From Enoplolaimus lenunculus (Eukaryota; Nematoda; Enoplea; Enoplida; Thoracostomopsidae), in assembly GCA_030248215.1 (NCBI GenBank), contig JASANG010003480.1:60955-124954 (forward strand): DNA of 64,000 nt, written 5' to 3'. Made by a program: the position numbers and the translations under genes. Of the stretch, positions 1-12,900 are shown in pieces. The stretch's first letter is position 1. Each line of letters opens with the position of its first letter. The notes below the pieces were generated by a model, which was not told the origin of the DNA, ran no database searches, and saw only the letters and a list, made by a program, of their open reading frames with translations.

Positions 1-163
1 CCAACGATAGCTTGGTGCAGTACACATTCAAGAATATGAAAAATAGTTGAACATTCTAGTTTAGTAACTTAGAAAAATTAAACAGAAATTCCTCTGACGG
101 AAAAATTACTCCCACATCACAAGTTTCACGCAACATTCAGACATGCAGTTTGGTCAACGAATC

Positions 164-344
164 TACGACAATTCGTCGCCCGACAACTTGTCGCCCAATA
201 GTGTCCGAAAGCCTATGAATAAATCAAAGTATAGACCTAAGCATAAACCTAAGCCTAAGCATAACGATGGGCGACGAATCGCTGAGCCGATGATATTTCG
301 GATACAAGTGGTCGGTCGACAAGATGTCGGCGACGACTTGTCGT
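164..344. mobile_element. MITE family D, copy 1
   Basis: About 180 bp. Ends are inverted repeats: ACGACAATTCGTCGCCCGAC on the left, and GGGCGACGAATCGCTGAGCC followed by a run to GACTTGTCGT on the right. The centre carries CCTAAG-type hexamers. Lies in IFT56 intron 15. Confidence 0.7.
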
Positions 345-354
345 GAAACATCGC

Positions 355-780
355 TCAACATGCCTGGTGGCAGTAAAAACGTTTCGGGAGGTGCATGGAA
401 AGATTTTGAGATGACATACAAGCGAGGTTGAAACTTTTCTAGGGGGGAGAAGAATTGTTCTATAGGGGGCTGCGGTTTCCTGGCTATCTTTTGGGCTGGA
501 CAGTAAACATTCTGGGTTTGAAACAACTATTGAACAAACATTTAATTAGCTATTGAAATACGTAAAAAGCCGCGTAGTTTTAACGTACACCTTACCAATT
601 CCAACAGGCATGCAACCAGAGGTGACCAAGAGGTTCAGCCCCCATCCCGCTGGAAGCATTTTGCCTGTCCCCATAAGAAATTTTCAACCTTGTTTGTAAG
701 TCATACAAAACCCCTTGAATGCGTCTTTTCAAAACCATTTAGCCCCATAGCAAAATGAGCTGGCTACGGGTTTGAATAGC
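355..780. mobile_element. two diverged family G MITE copies
   Basis: A minus-oriented copy at about 355-500 and a plus-oriented one at about 605-773 (left end CAGGCATGCAACC, right end CTGGCTACGGGTTTG), both in IFT56 intron 15. They share the G core words TTTTCAACCTTG, GTAAGTCAT and CTTGAATG. Confidence 0.6.
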
Positions 781-813
781 TAAGTAACCTATTGCAGTTA
801 TTCCAATACTCAC

Positions 814-920
814 CCGGTAACAATCGTTTGCAATCATTTGCAGCAGCGCAAAGCTTTCTGCTGAAGTTTCCATCTTCATAAACAGTTCCCAAGCGAAGCG
901 TGACTTCCTATTCATCACAT
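814..920 (-). CDS. IFT56: IFT56 exon 15, last exon in the window
   Basis: [20 protein letters not shown] then IANDCYR, nearly identical to human AWELYLKMETSGESFSLLQL. It ends in phase 0 with GTGAGT. I found no match to the next segment (MGQFYYSAKAFDVLE and onward) between 1 and 813, so the final exons lie outside. Confidence 0.94.
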
Positions 921-3900
921 CTTGAACAAAAAATACCAATTTTGGCTTTTCCTTGGCATTTAAGATTTAAGCTCAAGCATAGGCTTAGCCAAAGAGACAG
1001 GCTAGTAAACCCTTTCCGTAATTTAAATTTAAGAATTGCGTAAATGTGGGAGAAAGTGTACAATATCGGTAATCTATATATTAAAGCTAAAACACCACTT
1101 ATACGCATTTTTGGCAGCGTTCCAACAAGTTTTTATTTACCTTACGCCTGCAAAGTAAGACTGTATGCATTGAGAATACCTATCGTTTCTGATGTGTTTT
1201 ATATATCTGCAAAGCACTACAGCTTTTCAAAGAGCAGTTTTTTTAATTTAGGCAAGGCTGTTGAAACTTTAGTCCATTTGCACAGGTGCGCGACTACGTT
1301 TACTAGTTTTATTTATTCTCGAAACATGACACTTAAACAAGAAAAATAACTCATAAAATCAACATATTATGCTCGTCAGTGAAGCAGGTATCCGGCAGGG
1401 TGAAACCGGATATCCGTTTCCATTTCCGGTCAAAATCGTTGTCCGTTCCCGTTTTTGTTATCGTTATAAAAACAACCGAAATTCTGCTATTTTTAGGTTC
1501 AAAATCAGTTATAACTCACGTATGTATGTGGCAATTTGTATTACAGATATGCTGCAATCGCTCGAAATGAAATAAAATTACAAAATTTTTCCAAAATCTT
1601 AAATATTTTGATGAGTCCGCTATTTTTTTTTTAAATTTTAGAAAGCCTGATAAATATTTGCCCGTTATATTGTGTTAATTAAAAAATATGACATCTTTGA
1701 AACTTTTGTTCTTCAATATCCGTTTTCAGTTTCCGTTTCCGTTATTTTGATCATTATTAATTTCAGCTATTTTTACTATCCGTGTATACCCTTGTATCCG
1801 GATCTGTAGTTTGAGGGGAACCAGGAGTTTTTTAACCGCCCTAAAATTTTTGGGTCCCCTAGGAAACTTTCAACCTGCTTGTATATAAGTCAATTAAAAT
1901 CTTTGTATGTCCCTTAAATATTCTTTGCCTTTTAGCAAGGTTAGCTGACAACGGAACTGAGGGAATTCGAAACTAACTTTTAATATGAGAAGAGGCGCCT
2001 CGCCTAGGGATTTTCGAAATGTTGCAGTTACGATTTTATAGAAAAACGTTCCGCCCCTGATCTTTACATGGGCCAAAATCCACTTACAACATCGCACCAA
2101 TGTATTTATGTAAACGTTATCGGATTTCACCTTTTCGCTTTGTATTAGCAGAAGACACTGAAATTGTCAAACAAACATCAAAAAATCATGAATTACAATT
2201 TAAGCTTTAGGCTTCGGCAGCTGTCTTGCGGTCGTCGTACATTTATAAAGCAGAAATCCTTTGGTGGGGTAGAACGCAATTTGGCTGGTTTGCATACGTT
2301 ATACCATCGGCAAATGGTTAGAAAAAACAACTTTAGGTATCATTATTCGCATTGGATTTATTATCCAGGGGAGTTAATGAAGTTTTTAAGCTGATACCCC
2401 ACGAAATGGTCTTCTCAAAATTTCCGTCCATGTAAAGATCAGGGTCGGAACATTTTTCTGCCGGACACGAATAGAGTAAGCTTTAGCTTTAGACTAATTT
2501 TTTTTGCTTGGCATAAGGTTTAGGCTTAGGCTTAGGAATAAACTCAGTCTTACGCTTACGCTTAGGTTTAGGCTTAGGCTTACGAATATGCTTATAATAC
2601 TGTTTCGCTCCTGTTCTTTACATTGGCTAAAATTTCTACAGAATGCAACTCTGCTTTTCAAAAATCCGCCTGGCTAATAAGCATCGGTATATCGGATAAT
2701 AAAATTCTTTTGAGGTCTCGCATCTTTGTAATTTATAATTTAGCGTAAAAGATTTAAAAAAAAGTACTAAAAAATGTAAGAAAACTAACCTTTTCAGCCT
2801 GTTTATAATCACCGACAGCCGCAAGCGTTTGACCATAATTGTAATTGAATGCATCGTCGTTGTAAAAGTATTCCTAAACGTCAGTAATAGCAAGAGTGGA
2901 TGATCACTCTAACAAGAGTGTGCAATTGGGTGCATTCTGTGTATTAAAGAATGTACCGGCACGCGTTGCGTTTTTGGCCAACCCCCCTCATTTGGGGGGT
3001 CAATTTTACGTTCATTTTACACGTCTGTCCGCCAGGCAACACCGAAAATATAATCGGACCACACTTTAGTATATGCAATAGCACATGAATTTCAACATCG
3101 ATGGAGATTTTGACCCCCCAAATACGGGGTGTAAGCCAAAAATGCAACGTGCGCTGGGTACATTTTTTCTACATAGAATGTACCCAGTTGCATACTCTTG
3201 TTAAAGAGTATCATGCACTCTTGGTAATAGCAAGAGTGCATAATACAAGAGTGTGCAAATACTGGTGTTCCGCATGGTATAAAAGATACCACCGGGCGTT
3301 GCGTTTTTTTATCCGCCCCCCCCCCGTTGCGTAGAGGGTGGGGTTTCGTTGTCACATGCAATAACCCTAAGTTTGAATCGGTTGTAACCCCCGCTAAATA
3401 AAGCGGTGGTACGCCAAAACGCAACGCGTACCGGGTACATTCTTTTCTATACAAAATGTATCCAGTTGCATTCTCTTGTGCAAGTATGCATCATCCACTC
3501 TTAATAATTGTAATAGAAGTAGCAACCAATATTACTTTTCGAGTGCAACCATAGAAGAAACATATTCCTAAGCTTAAGCCTAAGGGTAAGCCTAAGCTTA
3601 AACGCACATGCACATACAGGGCTACAATTAAGCGTAAAATTAATGCTGAAGCCTAAGCCGAAAAAATATTTTAAAGCTTAAGCTTACTCTATTGGTAATC
3701 CCGTTAAAGTAACATGGGCCGAAATATTATTACGTCAGGCTTTGATCTAAACACATGGGTGTAGGCATGCATGCATAGATTTAACGTATGCACGCCGTCC
3801 ATGCATGAGCCTAAGCCTAAGCCTTAACCTTAAATGTGGGGAAAAGTGTTCGAAACCCAAATTTTTACTCTGTAACCTACGTAAACAGTGTTTGGGGGTA

Positions 3901-6900
3901 TTAAAAATGGTACAACTATCGCCCCCTTTTGCATAGTTTTTTCTATCAGTATCACTAGTGTATGAACGGTTAATTGTTCAACTACAAATACTGAATCAGA
4001 GAGTTAAATATGTTTAAACTGAAGTAGTTTGAATTTATTGCAATCGTATAAACCATTTCTCATAATGGCTGGGTGTCCGAAACCCTACATAAGTACGACT
4101 TAGTATTTAAGTACTTGCTAAGTAATTACTTAACGATTTTGTCGTTTTTAAAAACGTACTTAAAAGTTAAGTAAATACTTAAGTCGCTGACTAAATTTGA
4201 TAGATTACTAATTTACCATTAAGGCATACTAACCTTAGTCTAATTGAAATTGTAGACGCACGGTGCCTTCTTAATATAATGCAAAACTATACCTTTCTTG
4301 TTTATGACAATGGCTGGCATTCGGCGTTTATTTGATTTTGCTCGAAATTTAAGTATTTACTTATGTCGTCAACTTAAGTAATTACTTAAGTATAACTTAA
4401 GTAAATACTTAAGTAAGATTTCGGAAACCCAATTATCTCCCATAGTAAACGCACCTTTATTGAATTCAAATATCTTTGAACTTCTTGAAAATCTTTTAAC
4501 AAGAAATAGTATGATGCCATACATTGTCGACCAGGTATTGTATCTGTAATAGGAATGAAACCACGGCTGACACTAGCGTATCCAGGGGGGAAGGGCAGGG
4601 AGACGTACACCCCCGTCAGAAAATTTTTTGTGATAAAATAGGCCTATATAGGTATAGCATACAGCTGCCTACTCGCCCCAGCAGTCTTTAGGTGCTAGAA
4701 AAAATGCTATACAAATGGTTTCCTAGATCATACCAGAATTCCAGTTGAATTCCTGCTACTATATAGTATTTACTAGTTTAATCTATAATGATTGCTATAT
4801 CTATTTGAGATTTTTCTATTTCTCTTTGTTGCAACATTTATTGCAGATATGCAGCGTTTAGCTCGGAACCTAACTTCGTTGAATTTCGCGTTTCATATAC
4901 CAATAAACCTACAAATGATGTTTGCAGATTTTTTACCGGACTCAATCTCGCAAGTTTGCGGCCACCTTAAGTGACATAGACGCATTTTCAGGTATATGAC
5001 AGCTCTGTAGCGTGCGTAGTATGCTTATTATGTGTTATGAAATGAAGATAATTCGTGAAACAGTAATGTGATTCTCCTAAAACGTCAATTTTTCAATAGA
5101 CAAATCATAAATCAGCATTTTTGCGCTTGCGGGCACATAGAGTACATGATTTTCAATTTTTCCGTTTTTTCCGATTTTTCCCAAAAACGGAAAAACCATT
5201 TTTTAGGTTGGTTCAATTATTCAGGAAAAAACAAACCCTGGTCTATTTAGTACTGCGGAATATCGTTTCAGTTGCACACCCTCATCGAGTGTCATCATCG
5301 ACTCTTGGCCATGTACAGACCAGGGCCCCGGAACAGTAGCATAAGCATATTTCTAAGCCTAAGCATAACGATGAGCCTAAGCCAAAGCCTAAGCCTAAGC
5401 AAAAAAGTTAGTCTATAGGTTAAACTGACTCTATTACAACCCTGCAAGGAAACGATCTGGCCCTGTTCTATACTTGGGTCAACCTTTGTTACTTGTAATT
5501 TAATTAACTGTGTAATAAACTAACCACAATCAATAGGTGAACTACCAATCATTTGAAAGTACTGTTGGGCAATTTTGATGTGTTCCTTCTAAAAATACAA
5601 GCTTAATTGACGGCTAGAAATGAAACTATTAGTCGTAATTTACTCTGACTTGTTCAATTTCAACTGAATTTTTTGAACCTAAGGGTCAATTAATATTTTT
5701 TCGAAAAATGTCAATTGGAGAATTGCTCAAAATATAATTTTAGTAATAAATATTTTTATTTGAGCAATTTGAAATAAATTCGAAACCAAGTGGCCTGCTT
5801 AATATAAACCAGAACTATTGCTTTTTTTGTTATGGCAGTAGCTCACATTTGGCGTTTATCCATTATTGTTTGAAAAGTTAAGTATTTAATTAAGTCAGTT
5901 ACTTAAGTAATTGCTTAAGTATAACTAAGTCGGATACTTAAGTAATGATCAAAGTACAACTTAAGTAAATACTTAAGTGTGATTTCAGAAACCCTGCCAT
6001 TGTCAATTAGTTTTTCACTAATTAGACAATTACTAATTCAAAATGCGACATTAATATTTCCCTGTTTTACCGATCCTGTTTTCTGGCCGATCAAGCAATG
6101 AACAATCGCTTTCAGTGTGTACTGTTGATGCGTTGCTGGCTCTAAATCTTTGATCAATTCATGAGCGTCGTTTAATTCGTCTAAAAATATACAAACAAAA
6201 AAAGTTTCCTCATTCATTGCGCCTTTGGTATATGCTGAACGTTACGAGTAAAGTTATTCGCTTTAAGCGAAAAATTTTCAGTTTACTATCTCTAACCCCT
6301 TCTCACATTGAGTTGCCTATAGGCAACATAGCGCAGTGTATATACGTTAAATAATATATATCGCACTGTGTTTAACAATTGCAACACGTATACATAGTAC
6401 TAAATCACCACAAGACGTGACAGCCCCCTCGGGCTCGAGCGTCAAGCTCCTATAGCTGAGTGATGATGGTGTACGCCTCCCACTCCAGTCACTGGAGTTA
6501 GAATCCTTGCATAAAAGTAGGTCTCAGGGGAAATAGAAAATATTCATGTGAGAAAGGGTTAAGCGAAACATTTTCAGTTTACTATCTTTAAGCGAAAAAT
6601 TTTCAGTTTACTATCTATAACCCCTTCTCACATTGAGTTGCCTATAGGCAACATAGTGCAGTGTATATACGTTAAATAATATATATCGCACCGAGTTTAA
6701 CAATTGCAACACGTATACATAGTGCTAAATCACCACAAGACGTGAGGGCCCCGTCGGACTTGAGCGTCAAGCTCCTATAGCTGAGTGGTGATGGTATACG
6801 CCTCCCACTCCAGTCACTGGAGTTCGAACCCTAGCATAAAAGTAGGTCTCAGGGGTAATAGAAAATATTCATGTGAGAAAGGGTTAATATTACAAAAACA

Positions 6901-9900
6901 TGCTTGACTTGCTGAAACCCTTTTAAGCACGAATTAAAAGTTAAATCCGTGCTAAGTTATTACTTAACCATTTTGTCGTTTTTAAAAGCTTACTTACGTT
7001 AAGTAAAACTTGAGTCGCTGACTAAATTTGATGTATAAGTTTAACTGTTCAGGCATATGAACCTGGGTATAATTGAAATGGTAGACTAAATGTACCTTCT
7101 TAAGACAAAGTAAAACTATTGCTTTCCTGTATGACAATGGCATGCATATGGTTTACTTCGAAAATTTAAGTATTTATTTAAGTTGGCGATTTAAGTTCTT
7201 ATTCAAGTATAACTTAAGTAAGTACTTTAAGTAAGGTTTGAGAAACTCAGCCAATATTGCGTTAATTGTAATAAACAAACAACAAAAACTTACCTCTCTT
7301 CAAATAGTAAATGACTAAGTTGAGCCGAGCTTCCATTAAAATATCTACAAGTGGTGGCAAAACTTGCAACGCGTTTTCTCCGTTTCGAAACACAACCTGA
7401 AATATTTACAAGATTTACATATAAAATGGATATATTTGTATTGCGCTGTGCTATATGGTTTTCAGACAGAACAATCTGACTGTGGTACTGCATTCAGCTG
7501 AAACAGTTTACCTATATTAAATGCAAAATATTTTAAAATTTATGCGGGGTTCACGTTATAACCGGGGCAGCTTGGAACACGTTTTGTCCCTATTAGACTA
7601 TTGGGTAACATTTTGTCTTCTTATAAACTCTATATCGCATTCAAAAATTCGTATTTGTCTGCTATCATCATGTGTAGGTCACCTTTTGTCCTTCAATATC
7701 ATATGATATTCGACGTATTGTCAGCGAATATCATATGATATATTTTCAGATGTCTGCATACTTGAGGTAACATACCCAAATTGTCCTATTGATTATCATA
7801 TGATACTAGAATTTGAAATTTGAATCTTTGAATTATGACACTGTTTTTCTAAGCGGTTTTGTGCCGGAACTGAATTTGGCAGACTTGTATTTGGTATTTT
7901 AAGCACAGCTGTACCTTTGTCGTCCGACTTTCCATTAATTTATTAGCACCCGAAAATTACACTGTCCCGCTGAATATCATGATATTCTTTTAAATTTTGG
8001 AATATCATATGATATTCGCATAAATGTCCCACAGTATCACGTAACATACCGTGCCTTGCAAAAATTGATGACTTGAGAGCGGTGGTTTGTAAGCTAATGT
8101 CATATGACATTCGAATTTTGTCTGTTGACCCGATATAAGAGCCCGAACTTTAACGTTGACGTCGAATCAACATAGGACAAACCGTGTCCCGCCTGCCCCG
8201 GTTATAACGTGAACCCCGCATTAGATTAAATTTTGGTTAAGTTTAAACAGTACCATATATACCCTGTTCGGCTTTTAACATATAAATGCTTTTGGCAGCA
8301 CCGGAAAAGTAGTTTGTATTTTTGACACGATTCCTACACAGATTAAGTTACCGTTTTAATGGATACGGACTCGTATTGATCAGTACTCAAAATGGGGACC
8401 CATCTTATTAGCTCCCTCTTATTCGGGTCACTACAGTAAATACAAGTTTACCTGATTGTGCCGAACAATATCTGCAGCATACGACGACACTGTTCCACTG
8501 CCGAGATCTTGCAACGCTTTCAGTTCTTTCTATAAACACATTCGATTAAATTTTATACCGGCTCGTACCCAGCTCACCTTGCTAGAGGCCGCAGGGATCG
8601 ACCTGTGAAATTCGTGTTCCGGTTTACAGCAAAAATTGACATCCGTATTTGGTTCCGGTATCAGGTAGAAACGTACCGGATACCGGATATTTGCGGTTGT
8701 TGTTGCAAATATCATAAAACTGCTGTTTACATGTCGAAAAAGCAGCTACTTTGCAGTGATTGCAATTCTGGACAAGTCAAGAGTGGACACTGGGATGGAA
8801 TGAAAAATCCAAGCTAAAAATTAATCTTAAATCCACAAATACATATTTTGCACAACTCAAAAACTTCCAACAGTGTAGAAAGTTATATCCTATATTCGGT
8901 TAACATCCGGTTCCGGTGCAAAATTTACTATCCGGCTCCGTTTCCGGTATTCAGTAAAATTTATCCTGTCGATCCCTGCTAGAGGGTTCTAAAACTATTC
9001 AGGAGGGACATACAAGGGTTTTCAATGACTCGTGGGGCTGAACCTGCCCTGGCTACCCTCTGGATACGAGCCCAATTCCAGACAATCATTACTGTAGTGA
9101 TCGAATACAGAAAGACTGATATATTTCTTGCATCACCTAAGACTGTGTTTTGCTATTCGGTTTCGAGCTGTTACTTAATTTCAGTCCGCAATCCTTCCAC
9201 GACCTTTATCGCTTGCCATTTTCGGTCCATGTATAGAACAGGGCTGAAACAGTAGAATAGGCATACCTATTCCTAAGGCTAAGCCTAACCCTAACCGTAA
9301 CAATGAGCTTATACCTAAGCCTAAGCCTGAGCCTAAAGCCTGAGCAAAAAGTCATAGGCATATTCCTAAGCCTAAGCCTAAGACCAACGCCTAACCGTAA
9401 CCGTAACGATGAGCTTATAGCTAAGCCTAAGCCTAAACCTAAGCCTAAACCTTAAGCAAAAAGTCTAAAACTTGAGCTTACTCTATTACAGCCCTGCAGG
9501 GAAACGTTCCGGCGCTGCTCTATGCATGGGCCCCATTTTCTATGATTTATAGAAAGTAACGAAAGAAGATATTAAAATTTGTGGACAATGTCCACATTTA
9601 CGAACTCTACTTAATCATACACACTGCACACCTTCCAAACTTAAAAAATATATCGCGAAAATAATGTTAGTTTACTTCAGCGGCTTTTCCGTTATAAAGT
9701 TTGTAGTTGTTACACGCTTTTAAGTTTATCGCCGTCACACTGTCAGGATGTTGTTGGAGGTATATTTGAAGCACTTCCTATAGTTAAAATGTGATAACTA
9801 CTGACTGGGTTTCTGAAATTGTACTCAACTATCTACCGGGCCCGTAGCGAAGGAGGGGAAGGCTCAGCCCCCCTGGAAAAATTTTGGGCCCCCAAAGAGA

Positions 9901-12900
9901 ATTTTCAACCTTGCTTGTAACTCATTGAAAAACCCTTGAATGCCCCTCCTGGAAAATTTTCAGCCCCTCCTAGCAAGGTGAGCTGGCTACGGGCCTGGTA
10001 TCTACTTAAGTTTTGTCTAAATATCTGCTTAAGTCGCCGATTAAGTAAATAATTAACTTTGTGAATAAAACCAAACAAATGCCTGTTTTGTATCAGTGCA
10101 ACAATAAAACGAACGTATTGTATTGTTTCATACGAAAGAAGTACCTTGGATCTGCAATGTTCGTCCGAGGACAATAATTTACAAGCATTAGTCCGTACCA
10201 CGTCAAAAACTTTTAGTCAAATAAAAGTATTTACTTAACTTAAGCACAGTTTCAGACAAATTGGTTAAGTAATTGTTTAACAAATACTTAAAAGTTATAC
10301 TTAAGTAAGGTTTCAGAAACTCAGCCAGTGTGACATGAAAAATGAAATATTAAATAAACCCTTTCTCACACGAATATTTTCTAATTCCCCTGAGACCTAG
10401 TTTTATGCTAGGATTCCAACTCCAGGGACTAGGGAGGGAGGCGTATACCATCCCCACTCAGCTAGAGGAGCTTGATTGACGCTCGAGCCCGAGGGGGCTC
10501 GACCGTCTTCTGGTGATTTAGTACTATGTATACGTGTTGCAATTGTTAAACAAGGTGCGATGTATATTATTTAACGTATATACACTGCGCTGAGTTGCCT
10601 ATAGGCAACCCAATGTGAGAAGGGGTTATAGATAGTAAACTGAAAATTTTTCGTTTAAAAGGTTATGATATACATTTTCTCCGTAAGTACGTGTAAGGTT
10701 AGGACTAGCGTGTTTCTTTGACTAAGGGTTGCGCTGTACTTCACGGATGATGCACAGTGACGGACGGCGCCACAAAAGTATAGCGCAACCCAACGGGGCT
10801 TAGACTTAAAGGCGGAGTTTAAAAGTAAGCCTGGCCATAAACTTAGGCCTAAGCCTTAGCCTAAATTGTACGCAAGTTGTACAATGGTCCATGAAACTGC
10901 TGCTCATTCATAAACCAGTGACTGTAAGCCTGTGTGCAAACTCATGTATGAGAAATTATTAAAGTTGAGCAAAGTCTTGAAAAGATCACGAATTATGTAC
11001 AGAGAACGTGAACTATACCTACAACTCTAGGTCCTGTTAACAATAGGGGCCCGCCTACTAAGCCTAAGCTCAAGCGTTAGCTTTAGCCTATGCCTAAGTC
11101 TAAGCCTAAGTCTAAGCCTAAGTCTAAGCCTATGCCTAAGCCTGTCTAAGCTTATACCTAAGCCTATGCCTCAGCCTGTCTAAGCCTAAGCCTATGCCTA
11201 AGCCTGCCTAAGCCTAAGCCTATCTAAGCATATGCGTAAGCCTATCTAAGCCTATGCCTAAGCCTGTCTAAGCCTAAGCCTATCTAAGCATATGCGTAAG
11301 CCTATCTAAGCCTATGCCTAAGCCTGTCTAAGCCTAAGCCTATCTAAGCCTATGCCTAAGCCTGTCTAAGCCTAAGCCTGTCTTAGCCTAAGCCTAAGCC
11401 TATCTAAGCATATGCCTAAGCCTTTCTGAGCCTATGCCTAAGCCTGGCTAAGCCTAAGCCTAAGGCTAATCGTAAACCTAAGCTTTCCAGCTTCTGAGTC
11501 CCCCAGTCCATCTGTCCCCAGATGAGGAGACCCCGAATAATTAAAATGGGACATAATTTTCGTCTTACCAGCGACACATCGTAGTATTCAAGCTTATAAT
11601 AACAAAGCGCTAAATAGACGTTTATCGCGATGTACGGCCTGAAACAGCTACTTGGGTTATTGGCAACTATAAAATGTAGCATTGTTCCGGTCACTCAGGG
11701 GTTACATTTAAAGTTTTTAGGATTCAAGGTTTACAAACCAAAGTCCAGTACGACCCTCCCAGGCTTGCAGTGTATCTCAATTAAGAGCTAAATCGTTCAT
11801 CGTACTAGAGTGACCCAAATACGACGGAGTGACTGATATTTATTTGGTGTCTCCAGAGAGTACCACTTGTTATTCGGTGCCGGACTGTTATTTATTTTTA
11901 GTACGCCCTCCATCGTTCATCGTCACTGATATATCAAGGATTTTTGTTGACTTACAATGAATGTTAACAATTTTCTATGGAGGAAAATTTTTCCGCGTTC
12001 GCTTGCAAAAAGTTACACGACGATTTCTCTGCCGAAATGAAATCTTAGCTACGCTACTGGCTTGTGTATACCGGTTATCCATCAAAACTCGTTTATAGAC
12101 GTCGATCGCTTCTTGATAATGTATCCGGAGGTAATGGATGCTGGCAACTGATAACTGATCCGCGATAGAATCTTCGAATTGTTGATAATGAAATAACAGC
12201 TGTTTTTCATCACCCAATCGGTGTGCGACGTGACACTGAAGTCGATTTTGGAGTGGACTTGGACGAACTATTAACAATTATACAATGTGTAGAACAGGGT
12301 CGTAACAGTAGTATACACATATTCTGAAACATAAGGTTATGCCTAAGCAAACGATATATCTAAAGCTAAGTGTACTGTATGGTACCTACTCCCGTTCACT
12401 GTAAATTTCATTGAGTTGCTTTTAATTCAGAATGAGTTGAATTCAGTCTGAATTAGGACTATTAGAACTCAGAATCTTGAGTTGATTCGATTCTATCTGA
12501 CTTAATTAATCAACTTACCCAGAGTCAACTCAACTCAGAGTGAGAATAAACTCAACTCACAGTGAGTTAATGTTTACTGATATTTATTCAGAAATAACTA
12601 ACTCGCAAGCCGAATTGATTAATCAACTCACTGGAATTTACAGTGCGCATGGGCTCACTATACAGTAACCGCCGGTAAAAAGCATATTCGTAGTTGGTGC
12701 CCTAGGCCAATATTATGGTATCATGACAATTCGTCGCCCGACAACTCGTCGCTCGACGACAAATTGCAATCCGAAATTTCATCAACTCGACAATTTGTTG
12801 CCCATCATTATGCTTAGGTTTAGGTTGAGGCTGAAGATTACGCTTAGCATTTTTTGGTTTTTTTCATGGACTTTAGGACACTGTTGGGCGACCAGTTGTC

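Noticed and set aside
11040-11480. Interstitial telomere or chromosome end made of TTAGGC
   Set aside because: The array is irregular, about 430 bp, with genes on both sides, and similar hexamers sit in dozens of MITEs.
12251-12267. Acceptor before 12257 for IFT56 exon 5
   Set aside because: It gives the human-like length ahead of LQNR but breaks phase with exon 4; the AG before 12267 keeps it.
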